Assembly (NCBI RefSeq): GCF_900092335.1
Contig: NZ_LT596208.1
Coordinates: 706,851 to 754,926, forward strand
From: Corynebacterium phoceense
GTDB lineage: Bacteria; Actinomycetota; Actinomycetes; Mycobacteriales; Mycobacteriaceae
Direction: 5' to 3'
DNA length: 48,076 bases
The notes under the pieces are model-generated. The model had not been told where the DNA came from, did no database searches, and was given only the letters and a program-made list of their open reading frames with translations. Shown here piece after piece: positions 6,787 to 15,754 of the stretch. A program made the position numbers and the translations under genes. The stretch's first letter is position 1; each line of letters begins with the position of its first letter.

Positions 6787-8274
6787 ATGTCGACTTTTAT
6801 CGCACCTACTGAGGGGATTACCTCCCTTACCGCCGCTGAATTGGCGGAGAAGATTCACTCCCGCGAGCTGACCTCCCGCGCGGTCACTCAGGCTTTCCTC
6901 GATCGCATCGCGGAGACCAACGGCGAGCTCAACTCCTTCCTCCACGTCGGCGCTGAGGAAGCACTTGCTGCTGCCGATGCCGTCGATAAGGCCCTCGACG
7001 CTGGTGAGGCCCCGGCCTCTGCGCTGGCTGGCGTCCCGCTCGCGCTCAAGGACCTGCTCGTAACGACCGATGCCCCCACGACCGCGGCCTCCAAGATGCT
7101 GGAGGGCTGGATGTCCCCGTATGACGCGACGCTCGTGAAGAAGCTGCGCGAGGCTGGCATCCCGATCCTGGGCAAGACGAACCTCGACGAATTCGCCATG
7201 GGCTCCTCCAACGAGAACTCTGCCTACGGCCCGGCCCACAACCCGTACGACACGGACCGCACCCCGGGCGGCTCCGGCGGCGGCACCGCGGCGGCCCTGG
7301 CTTCCGGCCAGGCCCCGCTGGGCATCGGCACCGACACAGGCGGATCCATTCGTCAGCCGGCCGCCCTCACCAACACCGTGGGTGTGAAGCCGACCTACGG
7401 CACCGTCTCGCGCTACGGCCTCATTGCTGCGGCGTCCTCCCTGGACCAGGCGGGTCCGTGTGCCACGACCGTGCTTGATACTGCGCTGCTCCACGAGATC
7501 ATCGCCGGCCACGACGCTTTCGACGCCACCTCCGTGGATAAGCCGGTTGCCCCGGTTGTCGCCGCCGCCAAGGAAGGCGCCAACGGCGACCTCACCGGCG
7601 TCAAGGTGGGTCTTATCAAGCAGTTCGAGCGCGACGGCTGGCAGGACGGCGTCATGGAGGCCTACCACGCCGCCGTGGAGCAGCTGCGTTCCCAGGGTGC
7701 TGAGATCGTCGAGGTTGACTGCCCGCACTTCGACGACGCTCTCGCTGCGTACTACCTCATCATGCCGTGTGAGGTCTCTTCGAACCTCGCTCGTTTCGAT
7801 GGCATGCGTTACGGCCTGCGTGTTGGCGACGACGGCACGCACTCCTCCGAAGAGGTCATGTCCATGTCCCGTGCCGCCGGCTTCGGCCCCGAGGTCAAGC
7901 GCCGCATCATGCTGGGTACCTACGCCCTGTCCGTCGGCTACTACGACGCGTACTACCTCCAGGCGCAGCGCGTGCGTACGCTCATCGCCCAGGACTTCGC
8001 CAAGGCCTTCGAGGTTGCTGACGTCCTCGTGTCTCCGACCACCCCGACCACGGCCTTCAAGCTGGGCGAGAAGGTCGAGGATCCGATGGCGATGTACAAC
8101 TTCGATCTGTGCACCCTGCCGCTCAACCTCGCCGGCGTGTGCGGCATGTCCGTGCCGTCCGGTCTGGCTTCGGACACCAACCTGCCCACCGGCCTGCAGA
8201 TCATGGCGCCGGCGTTCCAGGATGACCGCCTGTACAAGGTGGGCGCCGCGTACGAGGCTGGCCGCAACAAGTAG
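6787..8274 (+). CDS. gatA: Asp/Glu-tRNA amidotransferase subunit A
   Basis: GatA is the glutaminase/amidase subunit that releases ammonia for the GatB reaction. At 495 residues it is full length. The amidase-signature triad is present: Lys88 (in ALKDLL), Ser163 (GGSGGG) and Ser187 ([10 protein letters not shown]), matching the Lys/cis-Ser/Ser triad of known GatA proteins. Translation is coupled to gatC by direct abutment, with GGAGGA at the gatC end as the ribosome-binding site. A terminator hairpin follows at 8290-8332. Confidence 0.97.
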   Translation: MSTFIAPTEGITSLTAAELAEKIHSRELTSRAVTQAFLDRIAETNGELNSFLHVGAEEALAAADAVDKALDAGEAPASALAGVPLALKDLLVTTDAPTTAASKMLEGWMSPYDATLVKKLREAGIPILGKTNLDEFAMGSSNENSAYGPAHNPYDTDRTPGGSGGGTAAALASGQAPLGIGTDTGGSIRQPAALTNTVGVKPTYGTVSRYGLIAAASSLDQAGPCATTVLDTALLHEIIAGHDAFDATSVDKPVAPVVAAAKEGANGDLTGVKVGLIKQFERDGWQDGVMEAYHAAVEQLRSQGAEIVEVDCPHFDDALAAYYLIMPCEVSSNLARFDGMRYGLRVGDDGTHSSEEVMSMSRAAGFGPEVKRRIMLGTYALSVGYYDAYYLQAQRVRTLIAQDFAKAFEVADVLVSPTTPTTAFKLGEKVEDPMAMYNFDLCTLPLNLAGVCGMSVPSGLASDTNLPTGLQIMAPAFQDDRLYKVGAAYEAGRNK

Positions 8275-8289
8275 GCCTTAACGCGCATC

Positions 8290-8332
8290 AAGCCCCCAGT
8301 TCACACTGTCCACACTATGAACTGGGGCTTTC
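8290..8332 (+). terminator. Terminator after gatA
   Basis: Arms AGCCCCCAGTTCA (8291-8303) and TGAACTGGGGCT (8318-8329) pair with one bulged base around a 14-base loop, followed by a short T-run. Confidence 0.75.
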
Positions 8333-8486
8333 GTCTAAGTCCTACTGCGCTGCGTCGTGCTCGCGCGCGTACGCATTGAGTGTTCCTTTTACTGGTGGCG
8401 TCACTGCGCCCAGTTCTACAAGTCCGGGCACGGCATGCACGTGCCTTTGTTAGGGTAGGGGCCACGTAGACCTTAAGGAGGAGATC
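8333..8486 (+). promoter_or_regulatory. Gene-free stretch before small membrane protein
   Basis: No gene is seen here. It holds an inverted repeat GGCACG-N7-CGTGCC at about 8427-8445 and a possible -10 box TAGGGT near 8451, followed by AAGGAGGAG for the gene at 8487. The roles are inferred. Confidence 0.35.
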
Positions 8487-8690
8487 GTGTTCCGCGCGGC
8501 CCAAATCGTATCCCTCGTGTCGTTTGTCGCTCTTGTGACGTTGTTTGTACTGGCGGCCAAGGGGCTCTTGCAGACGACATCGGCTAGCCCGGTTATCTTG
8601 GTGTCCATCGCCGCGGTGCTGGTGGTTTCCACAACGGTTATGGGAGTCTTGGGGCTTCGCGCGCGGAGGGACAACCACCCCCGCGATTAG
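8487..8690 (+). CDS. Small two-segment membrane protein
   Basis: This 67-residue product has two hydrophobic helices (about 7-27 and 35-57) and a basic C-terminal tail (RARRDNH). No family is recognised. The GTG start at 8487 is well supported by AAGGAGGAG just upstream. It lies 57 bases before the siderophore-interacting protein gene but is separated from it by that gene's DtxR-type box, so the two are probably not co-regulated. Confidence 0.65.
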   Translation: MFRAAQIVSLVSFVALVTLFVLAAKGLLQTTSASPVILVSIAAVLVVSTTVMGVLGLRARRDNHPRD

Positions 8691-8705
8691 AAATGCTCAT
8701 TTGAG

Positions 8706-8724
8706 TTAGGGTAGCCTTTGCTTC
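8706..8724 (+). promoter_or_regulatory. DtxR-type iron box
   Basis: The 19 bases starting TTAGGGTAGCC match 13 of 19 positions of the palindromic DtxR/IdeR consensus TTAGGTTAGCCTAACCTAA. The box sits about 25-40 bases before the ATG of the siderophore-interacting protein, where a repressor would block transcription when iron is plentiful. Confidence 0.65.
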
Positions 8725-8747
8725 TAGTTGAACCTAGAGGAGGCACC

Positions 8748-9851
8748 ATGAGCGCTGAGCAGCAACCTGCATCCGCACCGATCAACCCGTCGCCTGAGTG
8801 GACTGAGGGATTCAAAGCCGGGTATGCCGCCGCCTACGCCGAAGGCTATCGTGAGGGCATGGCGGCGGGCCGCGCCGATCTCTATGCCGCCTCCTACGCG
8901 GACCGCAAGCGCGCGAAGCACGATGCTAAGGCGCGCCGCTACCAGGAGAAGGAAGAACGGCGCGCGCAGTTCCTTGCAGCGGGCTCTGTCCAGCAGGAGT
9001 CACGGCCCGAACCGCCAAAGAAGAAGGGTCGCACAGCCATCGAGGCGACGATTACGGGCAAGGAGCAGATCTCGCCCGACATGGTGCGCCTCTTTGCGAC
9101 GGCGCCGGGCATCATTGGGCGTGAGCTCGATAAGACAGACCACTACATCAAGATCCTGTTTGTCCCGGAGGGTGCCGATTACTCCTGGCCCTTCGACCTG
9201 GGGCACATCAAGGACACGCAGCCCAAGCACCTGCGCCCCGTAACCCGCACGTACACGCTGCGCACCGTGGACACGACGACGGGCGAAATGTCCATCGACT
9301 TCGTACTCCACGGCGACACGGGCTTGGCTGGTCCGTGGGCGCGCGACGTCCAGGTGGGCGAGAGCTTCGCCTTTGCTGGCCCCGGCGGCGGCTGGGCGCC
9401 GACGGCCGACTACGACCACTTCGTGCTCGCCGGTGACGAGGCGGCTGCCCCCGCGGTTGCCGCGGCGCTGGAGAAGATTCCGGCGGGCTCGACGGCGGTC
9501 GCTTTTATTGAGGTCGAGGCACCGGGCCACGAAATTCCTATGCCGGAGAACCCCGAGTCCGAGGTCCGCTCCGTCTACCGCAACGGAGAGATGCCCGGCA
9601 CCGCGCTTTCCGATGCCGTCCGTACCTACCAGGTCCCAGATGGCAACATCGGCTGGTTCGTCCACGGCGTGGCTGAGATGATCAAGTCGCTGCGCCGCTA
9701 CCTCTTTGTTAACCGCGGCGTATCGAAGCGCGACGCGTCGATCTCCGGGTACTGGCGCCTGCGCATGACCGAAGACGAGTGGCAGGCCTCCAAGCGGGAC
9801 TTTGTCGCCGAGCTGGAAGTCGAAGAGGAAGCCGCCACGCGCGAGCTCTAG
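8748..9851 (+). CDS. Siderophore-interacting protein (FAD-dependent ferric reductase type)
   Basis: This cytoplasmic flavoprotein family reduces ferric siderophores to release iron. After a charged N-terminal extension of about 95 residues, a FAD-binding barrel begins near ATITGKEQISPDMVRLF, with the RxYTLR motif (TRTYTLR). The NAD(P)H/SIP C-terminal domain follows, with AGDEAAAPA and the closing SISGYWRLRMTEDEW. At 367 residues it is longer than the usual 250-290 because of the extension, which contains repeated GY/AxAYAEGYREGMAAGR-like steps. The ATG at 8748 is chosen because AGGAGG lies five bases upstream. A DtxR-type box precedes it. Confidence 0.85.
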   Translation: MSAEQQPASAPINPSPEWTEGFKAGYAAAYAEGYREGMAAGRADLYAASYADRKRAKHDAKARRYQEKEERRAQFLAAGSVQQESRPEPPKKKGRTAIEATITGKEQISPDMVRLFATAPGIIGRELDKTDHYIKILFVPEGADYSWPFDLGHIKDTQPKHLRPVTRTYTLRTVDTTTGEMSIDFVLHGDTGLAGPWARDVQVGESFAFAGPGGGWAPTADYDHFVLAGDEAAAPAVAAALEKIPAGSTAVAFIEVEAPGHEIPMPENPESEVRSVYRNGEMPGTALSDAVRTYQVPDGNIGWFVHGVAEMIKSLRRYLFVNRGVSKRDASISGYWRLRMTEDEWQASKRDFVAELEVEEEAATREL

Positions 9852-9874
9852 CCCACGACGGCAATGTTCCGAAA

Positions 9875-9928
9875 GCAATAAGCCCTGGTCGCGAAAAATG
9901 AGGATTTTTCGTGACCAGGGCTTATTGC
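9875..9928. repeat. 25-base palindrome between convergent genes
   Basis: Arms 9875-9899 and 9904-9928 match at 24 of 25 positions around a GAGG loop. The stem has AAAAAT/ATTTTT next to the loop rather than a U-run after it. It lies between the convergent ends of the siderophore-interacting protein gene and the membrane protein gene, so it may serve as a two-way terminator, but its length and form are more like a dispersed palindromic element. Compare 31348-31416. Confidence 0.8.
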
Positions 9929-9955
9929 TATTGGCATAGTGCCTTTGTGAGGAGG

Positions 9956-10669
9956 CTAAGGATGAACGTGCCGCGGCAGGCGCCAGACAAGGAGCGCGCC
10001 GACAGTGACGGCAATCCCGCCGAAGACGAAAAGTCCCGGGAAGGGGGCCGAAACATACCCGACTGCAGCGTAAATCACCTTACTCGCGAGGAGTGCGAGC
10101 CAATAGACGAGGACAAGCAGAGCGAACAGTGCGAGGATTTGCGCTGGCAGGCCGCGAACGCGCAAGCTCGCGAACAAGAGACCAGTCCCGGCCCCCATGT
10201 ACCCCGCGAGAAGATAGGTGACGATGAAGCCGAGGACGGTGAGGGCGATGAGGCGCCAATCAGGTTGGGCAGCGGCGTAATCGACGTGCCCGTCAGGTAA
10301 ATAGACCTCTGGTGTGGAATCGAAATAGACCTCGAAGGAGCTGTCGACGGGAACGCCAATTCCTTGCGCGACGTAGTGCGCGGCCGCAGCGATGATGCCG
10401 AATACCACTGAGCCGCAAATGATGACACCGTGGGTTGCGCGTTGCCATATCTTCTGTGGCATGTCGAGGCTGCGCAGCGTGCGAAACTGCGTCGCGGTGA
10501 GAGTTGCGAATACGCCCCAAAGGAACGCTGACCAGATAATCCAGCCAGCCGGGTTGATAGTGACGGCGTGGTAGTCGCGGGGAATGAAGTAATCGCCAAT
10601 GGCGAGAACAATGATGAGAATGCCGAAGACGAGGGGTAGCGGTCGCTGGGCGGCAAAAAGAGTGGGCAT
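9956..10669 (-). CDS. ABC transporter-linked membrane protein
   Basis: This 237-residue protein has about six hydrophobic segments (10-26, 40-60, 80-100, 141-163, 175-205 and 212-230) with a polar loop around 103-138. I recognise no named family. It lies 11 bases after the ABC ATPase gene and in the same operon as a YtrA-type GntR regulator, so it is probably the membrane partner of that ATPase. GntR/ABC/permease cassettes of this kind are often induced by cell-envelope stress, but no such signal is readable here. Confidence 0.7.
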   Translation of the reverse strand: MPTLFAAQRPLPLVFGILIIVLAIGDYFIPRDYHAVTINPAGWIIWSAFLWGVFATLTATQFRTLRSLDMPQKIWQRATHGVIICGSVVFGIIAAAAHYVAQGIGVPVDSSFEVYFDSTPEVYLPDGHVDYAAAQPDWRLIALTVLGFIVTYLLAGYMGAGTGLLFASLRVRGLPAQILALFALLVLVYWLALLASKVIYAAVGYVSAPFPGLFVFGGIAVTVGALLVWRLPRHVHP

Positions 10670-10680
10670 GATAGGGCTCC

Positions 10681-11502
10681 TTAGTGCTTGGCGGCGGTGA
10701 CGATGGAGTCGATGAGCTGCGCGTCGTCGGGGTGTTCCACTGTTACGGTGGCGGGCAGATCGGCTGGGGCATGAGTGGCGCGAACGAGCGCGCGCGTCGT
10801 TGGGCCGAGCGTCTGGCGGTCGAGGACTTCGGCGTCTAGTTCCTTAATGGCCGCGTCAACGGCGCTGGTTTCTCCGGTGAGCGAAGGGAATAGCGCGCGT
10901 TGCTCATCGAGTTGGACGGGGCCGGTGGCGATGCCGGCCTGAAGGATGACGAGGGCATCGGCAAGCCCGGCGAGGTCCTCGGCGCGATGCGACGAGATGA
11001 GGAGCGTCCAGTCCGAGGTCTGTGCAGCATGGTCGATGAGTATCTCACGCAACGTGGAACGAGTCGGGGCGTCGAGGCCGTTGAAGGGCTCATCGAGCAG
11101 CGTGATGGGAGTGCGGGCCGCAAGTGCCGTAATCACGGCGAGGATCTGTCGCTGGCCGGTCGAGAGCTTAGAACACCGCGACTTCTCTGCCAGGTCGAAG
11201 CGCTCGAGCAGGTTTCGGGCGTAGTCGAGGTCGAGCGCGCCTCGTGCACGCCGGGCGATATCGAGATGGTCGGCCACGGTCCAGCCAGCGAGCGCAATAT
11301 CGTGCCCGGTCCGAGCGAGGGCGGTCGTCGCGCAGTCGACCGTACCGTCGGACGCCGGTAGATGCCCCGCAATGACCCGCATGAGCGTGGTCTTTCCGGC
11401 GCCATTGGGGCCGATGACTCCGTAGAGTCCGGGGGCAAGCTTCAGCGAGTCGGCGCGTAGGAAGTCTTTGACGTGGACGTCGTCGAGCGAAATGGTGTTC
11501 AC
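10681..11502 (-). CDS. ABC transporter ATP-binding protein
   Basis: This cytoplasmic ATPase has Walker A GPNGAGKTT (31-39), the signature LSTGQRQ, Walker B ITLLDEP and a switch histidine in LISSHRAED. The signature is slightly divergent (STG for SGG), as in many ABC-2 type exporters. The C-terminal 70 residues have no known domain. The ATG at 11502 overlaps the regulator stop (ATGA), so expression is tied to the GntR gene upstream; the membrane partner is the next gene. Confidence 0.85.
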   Translation of the reverse strand: MNTISLDDVHVKDFLRADSLKLAPGLYGVIGPNGAGKTTLMRVIAGHLPASDGTVDCATTALARTGHDIALAGWTVADHLDIARRARGALDLDYARNLLERFDLAEKSRCSKLSTGQRQILAVITALAARTPITLLDEPFNGLDAPTRSTLREILIDHAAQTSDWTLLISSHRAEDLAGLADALVILQAGIATGPVQLDEQRALFPSLTGETSAVDAAIKELDAEVLDRQTLGPTTRALVRATHAPADLPATVTVEHPDDAQLIDSIVTAAKH

Positions 11503-11858
11503 GGCTGGTCTCCTTCGGCACGGATGAGATCGATGAGTTCTGTCTGAGATAGGCCGAGCGCGCGAGCCTCGGCGAGAAGGGGTGCGATGAAGTCCTCGCG
11601 CAGTGCTGAACGGCGTTGTTTCTGGACGTGGTCGCGGGCCTCGGGCGTGACGAACATGCCGAGCCCGCGCCGCTTTTCCAGCAGTCCTTCATCGTGGAGC
11701 ACCGTGAGCGCCTTGGCAGCTGTGGTCGGGTTGACCGAGTGGAACGCGGAGAGCTCGTTGGTGCTCGGGGCGCGATCGCCGGGGCCGAGCTGGCCCGAGA
11801 TAATCATGTCCCGAATGCCGCCAGCGAGCTGTTGATACAAGGGGCGGGAGTCGCTCAT
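11499..11858 (-). CDS. GntR-family regulator, YtrA type
   Basis: The 119-residue protein is short, as in the YtrA subfamily: a winged-helix domain (PLYQQLAGGIRDMIISGQLGPGDRAPSTNELS..., residues 6-75) and a small helical dimerisation tail. YtrA-type regulators usually repress the ABC operon they head, which fits the overlap with the ATPase gene. AAGGAGG precedes the ATG at 11858. A 24-base imperfect palindrome upstream (11907-11930) is the candidate operator. Confidence 0.85.
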   Translation of the reverse strand: MSDSRPLYQQLAGGIRDMIISGQLGPGDRAPSTNELSAFHSVNPTTAAKALTVLHDEGLLEKRRGLGMFVTPEARDHVQKQRRSALREDFIAPLLAEARALGLSQTELIDLIRAEGDQP

Positions 11859-11906
11859 GGAGCCTCCTTTCGTTGTGAGTGTTAGGGAAAGGTGTTTGGG
11901 TTAGGG

Positions 11907-11930
11907 GGTTTACCACCTATGTGGGTAACC
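11907..11930 (-). promoter_or_regulatory. Candidate operator of the GntR/ABC operon
   Basis: GGTTTACCAC and GTGGGTAACC (8 of 10 positions inverted) flank a four-base centre about 50 bases upstream of the regulator ATG. Size and place fit a YtrA-type operator; binding is inferred. Confidence 0.45.
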
Positions 11931-11933
11931 TTA

Positions 11934-11969
11934 GAGAAAAGAAGACCCGCGGTCAAGAGGAACCGCGGG
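11934..11969 (-). terminator. Terminator after the ferric-type ABC operon
   Basis: On the minus strand CCCGCGGT and ACCGCGGG (11946-11953 with 11962-11969) form an 8-pair stem with an 8-base loop, followed by TCTTCTTTTCTC. Confidence 0.75.
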
Positions 11970-11976
11970 CGTGGGG

Positions 11977-12993
11977 CTAATACATAAGCGGCGTACTGAT
12001 GCGAAGCCCCACCGTGTCGCCAACGTCGGGCCGCGTGGTGGTTGAGGCGCGGAAGGTCGTGTCGGCTCCGACCTGGGCAGTGACCGAGAAACGGTTGTAT
12101 TCGAAGAGCGCCGAGGTCACGATGGCATCGACAGCACCGGGAGTGCCGGGAGCGGTGAGCTCGACGTGGGAAGGCAGGACACCGACGCACGAGATGTCTG
12201 CGGAATCGGGCGCGGGCCACGAAAGACCAAACGAAGGACAGATCACCTCGTGTGCGTCGCGGTGGGCGTCGAGAATTGTGGCATCCGCGATGAACGCGGC
12301 CACTTGGGGACTCGCGGGGCGGGCGAGAAGTTTCTGCGGTGTGGCAACTTGCTGGATGCGGCCCTTGTCGAGAACCACAATCCGGTCCGCGATGGCCAAG
12401 GCCTCGGCGCGATCGTGGGTGACGTGGACCGTGGTGAGACCTTCGCGACGGGTGAGCGAGACGAGTTCGCGGCGCAGAGAATCACGCAGCGGCTCGTCGA
12501 GGGCGGAGAGAGCCTCGTCCAAGAGCAGCACGGTGGGATCGGCGACGATGGCGCGGGCGAGTGCGACGCGCTGGCGTTGTCCGCCGGAAAGGCTGACTGG
12601 CTTGCGGCGGCCGAAGTCGCCGAGACCGACCAGTTCGAGTGCACGGTGGACGCGGGCGCTGCGGTCTGCATGGCCGACCTTGGCCATTTTCAGCGGGTAG
12701 GCCACGTTGTCAGCGACGGACATATGTGGCCATACGGCGTGTTGCTGGAAAACCATCCCCATACAACGACGCTCCGGCGGTGTGTTTGAGATGTCCTTTC
12801 CATCGATGGAAATGGTGCCGGAGGTCGGCTCGAGGAAGCCCGCGATGGAACGCAATAGCGTGGTCTTTCCAGAGCCCGACGGGCCGACGAGTGCGATGAA
12901 CTCATTGGAGTCAACGTCGAGCGAGACGTCGTCGAGGCCTTTGGCGCCATCGCCGAAGTCGACGGTGAGATGGGAAAGCGTGATGGATGACAT
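11977..12993 (-). CDS. ABC transporter ATPase, ferric-iron type
   Basis: This is the ATPase of a binding-protein-dependent importer. Walker A GPSGSGKTT is at 37-45, the signature LSGGQ at 135-139 and Walker B VLLLDE at 155-160; VTHDRAEAL holds the switch histidine. The C-terminal part from about 235 is a TOBE-like domain. It is 338 residues and the last gene of an operon with a fused permease (7 bases apart) and a binding lipoprotein. The family includes Fe3+, spermidine/putrescine, thiamine and phosphonate importers; ferric iron is the best guess from the permease form. Confidence 0.85.
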   Translation of the reverse strand: MSSITLSHLTVDFGDGAKGLDDVSLDVDSNEFIALVGPSGSGKTTLLRSIAGFLEPTSGTISIDGKDISNTPPERRCMGMVFQQHAVWPHMSVADNVAYPLKMAKVGHADRSARVHRALELVGLGDFGRRKPVSLSGGQRQRVALARAIVADPTVLLLDEALSALDEPLRDSLRRELVSLTRREGLTTVHVTHDRAEALAIADRIVVLDKGRIQQVATPQKLLARPASPQVAAFIADATILDAHRDAHEVICPSFGLSWPAPDSADISCVGVLPSHVELTAPGTPGAVDAIVTSALFEYNRFSVTAQVGADTTFRASTTTRPDVGDTVGLRISTPLMY

Positions 12994-13000
12994 GAATGTC

Positions 13001-14602
13001 CTAGTTCTTCAGACGAGGCGGACGGATGGTGAGCGCGAGGCCGACCACGCCGATGAGTGCGAAGAGCAACGAGAGCGCAGACGCTTGGTTGTAATTGCCG
13101 GCCTGTTGGAGGTTGAATACCTGCACGCCCAGAGTGGTGGTACCAGGTGAGATGAGCAGAATGGACACTGTGAGCTCGCGTACCGCAGTGATGGCGACGA
13201 GGACGGCGCCGGAGATCGCGGCAGGAATCGCCATGGCGCCTGTGGTGGATAAAAGAGCCCTAACTGGTCCAGCACCGGAGATGCGAGCGGCCTCCTCGAC
13301 GGCAACAGGCGTGTTCTGTAACGGCGCGCGCACCGCTTGTAGCACCAGAGCCGTGAACGCACAGACATAGGCAAGCAGGATGATCCATACGGTGTTGTAG
13401 AGCTCGGTGTAGTGCCCGACGATGAGCCAGGCGACGCCGATGATGAGGCCAGGCAGCGCCGTGGGAAGCAGCACGAGCAGCGTCATCGCGGTATTGCCGA
13501 ACAACCGAGTGCGCGTGACAAGTAGACCAATGAGCCAGCCCAGCACGCCGCAGATGAGCGCGGCGCCGAGTGCGAGCAGAGCGGAGTTGGTGAATCCATC
13601 GATGACGCGGGGATTGGACAGCGCCTTGGAGAAGTTGCTGAGCGAGATGGTGTCGAGCGTAAACGGCACGCCTGGGGCCGGGAGCAGAGCCCGGTAGGCG
13701 AGTCCGAGGATGGGCCCGAGCGTAACTGCGAGTCCAACCACCCAGCCGACGAGAGTGACGGGCCAACGCGCCGCGCCCAGCCGGAAGCGGTGTGACGTGC
13801 CCGTGTCCTGCAGCTTGGACGCCGCCCACATAGCAACGAGGTAATCAGCGATGACCGCCCCCAGACCGAGGAAGAGCAAAACCACGCCGACGGTACAGAC
13901 CACCTGGAGTGGATTGTCCACGGTTCCGGAGTCCATGAAGCGATAGATCATCGTGGCCAGGGTCTCGAAGCGGGCAGGCGAACCGAGGATGGAGGGGATG
14001 CCGAAGTCAGCGAGGTTGGCAACGGCAGTGAGCGTGAATGCTGAGAGCAACGCGGGACGTAGCAGTGGCGATGTGATGGTGCGTAGCACGGTCCACGTCG
14101 AAGCGCCTGCGACGCGCGCGGCCTGCTCAAGATCGGCGGGAATGGAACGCAGACCCGCGGAGACAATGACATAGACCGTGGGATAGGAATGAACCATGAG
14201 CAGGAAGGTCACGCCGTCCGCGCCATAGATATTCCACACATCATGGTCGAAGATCTTGTTGAAGCCCTGTGCCGGCCCGAAGAGCTGCATCCACGCAATC
14301 GCGCCAATAAACGGCGGAACAAGCAATGGGGAAAGCAAGAACAGGCGGAGAACACTGGAACCCGCCGCATCAGTACGGTCAAGAAGAATAGCGATGATGG
14401 TGCCTATAACCACGGCCCCGACAGCGGAAAGCACTGTTGAAGACAGTGAGTTCCAGGCGGCTTGACCAAGCCCTTGATCAAACAGCAGCGGGATCTGGTT
14501 GCCGCCCATCGCAAGGGATACGACAAACGCGAGAGGTGTGGCGAAAAGCCCGAGGACTATCAGCCACACCCCGCCCCGCAACAGCGATACGGAAGAGCGC
14601 AC
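13001..14602 (-). CDS. ABC importer permease, two fused membrane domains
   Basis: At 533 residues with about 12 membrane segments, this protein carries two copies of the binding-protein-dependent permease domain, as in FbpB/SfuB-type iron importers. EAA-like cytoplasmic loops occur in each half: LEQAARVAGASTW around 155-167 and VEEAARISGAGP around 435-446. The GTG start at 14602 follows the binding-protein stop by one base. The domain fusion means one polypeptide forms the whole channel. Confidence 0.85.
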   Translation of the reverse strand: MRSSVSLLRGGVWLIVLGLFATPLAFVVSLAMGGNQIPLLFDQGLGQAAWNSLSSTVLSAVGAVVIGTIIAILLDRTDAAGSSVLRLFLLSPLLVPPFIGAIAWMQLFGPAQGFNKIFDHDVWNIYGADGVTFLLMVHSYPTVYVIVSAGLRSIPADLEQAARVAGASTWTVLRTITSPLLRPALLSAFTLTAVANLADFGIPSILGSPARFETLATMIYRFMDSGTVDNPLQVVCTVGVVLLFLGLGAVIADYLVAMWAASKLQDTGTSHRFRLGAARWPVTLVGWVVGLAVTLGPILGLAYRALLPAPGVPFTLDTISLSNFSKALSNPRVIDGFTNSALLALGAALICGVLGWLIGLLVTRTRLFGNTAMTLLVLLPTALPGLIIGVAWLIVGHYTELYNTVWIILLAYVCAFTALVLQAVRAPLQNTPVAVEEAARISGAGPVRALLSTTGAMAIPAAISGAVLVAITAVRELTVSILLISPGTTTLGVQVFNLQQAGNYNQASALSLLFALIGVVGLALTIRPPRLKN

Positions 14603-14603
14603 G

Positions 14604-15641
14604 TTACTTCACAGCATTCTGGAAGAGCTCAACCGCGGCATCCTTATCGCCGGTGATGGTCTTCAGATCCTGATCCATGAGTTTGATGTCCTTGAGCTCC
14701 GGGGTACCCTCCGGGGTGCCAACGTCTTGGCGCACCGGCAGGTAGGACTGCTCGACGGCGAGCTTCTGGCCCTCTTCGCTCAGCAGGAAGTTGATGTAGG
14801 TCTGGGCGGCTTCCTTGGCTTCAGAGTCTGCGAAAACGCCAGCGGGCTCCGTGATATAGGGAACGCCTTCGGTGGGGTAGACGGTTTCCACCGGAGAGCC
14901 GTCGGCAGCGAGGTTACGGATGAGGTAATCCACGACCACACCAGCCGGGCGCGAGCCGGAAGCGATTTCCTGGGAAGCCGGGCCGTTGGACTCGGCAATC
15001 ATCGGAGCGTTCGCGCCCAGCTTGGTGATCCATTCCTCGCCCAGTGCCGGGTCGTTCTTCCATACCGAAGTATTGAAGGCTGCCGCGCCGGAGACGGCTG
15101 GGTTCGGCATGACGAGCTTGTCCTTGTACTTCGGATCTGTGAGATCTGCCCAGGACTTGGGTGCGTCTGCTTCGTCGATGACATCAGTGTTGTACGCGAT
15201 AACCGTGGGGATAATGCGTGTGCCCACGTAGAGGTTCTTCGAATCCTTGGCTTGGTCAATAACTGGCTCAGCATCGACGTCGGTGAGTTCCGCGAGATCG
15301 CCGGCTTCGGCATACTTTTCGAACGTGGCGGCATCGGCAGCCCAGAAGACATCCGCGCCGATGTCGCCGGATTCCTTCTCCGTGGCGATGCGCGCGTTAA
15401 GGTCGCCCGTACCCGCGCGGTAGACTTCCACCTCGATGTCGGGATTGGCTTCCATGAACGCCGCGTTGATTTCGTCGACCTTTTCTTCCGGCTCTGATGT
15501 GTAGACAGTGATGGTTGTCTTCTCACCACTTGCTGCAGAGTTATCCGATACCCCTTTTTCGGACGCAGGTTCTGCGCAGGAAGCTAACAAGGTGACGGCT
15601 GAGAAGGCCGCACAGGCAGTCAGGAAGCGAGGCATAGACAT
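14604..15641 (-). CDS. ABC importer substrate-binding lipoprotein, ferric type
   Basis: The N terminus has a lipoprotein signal with lipobox LLASC (Cys22), so the mature protein is anchored outside the membrane. The mature part starts TTITVYTSEPEEKVDEIN, the usual first strand and helix of FbpA/AfuA-like and related (2-aminoethylphosphonate, putrescine, thiamine) binding proteins. It is 345 residues. GGAGG lies six bases before the ATG at 15641. A possible promoter (TTGATC, 17 bases, GACTAT) is upstream, but I see no DtxR-type box, so iron as the ligand is not supported by regulation. Confidence 0.8.
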   Translation of the reverse strand: MSMPRFLTACAAFSAVTLLASCAEPASEKGVSDNSAASGEKTTITVYTSEPEEKVDEINAAFMEANPDIEVEVYRAGTGDLNARIATEKESGDIGADVFWAADAATFEKYAEAGDLAELTDVDAEPVIDQAKDSKNLYVGTRIIPTVIAYNTDVIDEADAPKSWADLTDPKYKDKLVMPNPAVSGAAAFNTSVWKNDPALGEEWITKLGANAPMIAESNGPASQEIASGSRPAGVVVDYLIRNLAADGSPVETVYPTEGVPYITEPAGVFADSEAKEAAQTYINFLLSEEGQKLAVEQSYLPVRQDVGTPEGTPELKDIKLMDQDLKTITGDKDAAVELFQNAVK

Positions 15642-15754
15642 GAAAATCCTCCAGGGAGAGTGATAGTCGAGATTAATGACTCAAAGATCAAACCCCGTGA
15701 AGGTGAACAGTGGCTCGCGACCGTATGAATTATGGATGAATTCGTGTTACCTAG

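Noticed and set aside
15642..15754. DtxR or Pho-type box before the ferric-type ABC operon
   Set aside because: There is no TTAGG-like half; a GTTCACC-like stretch near 15700-15710 lacks a second correctly spaced copy.
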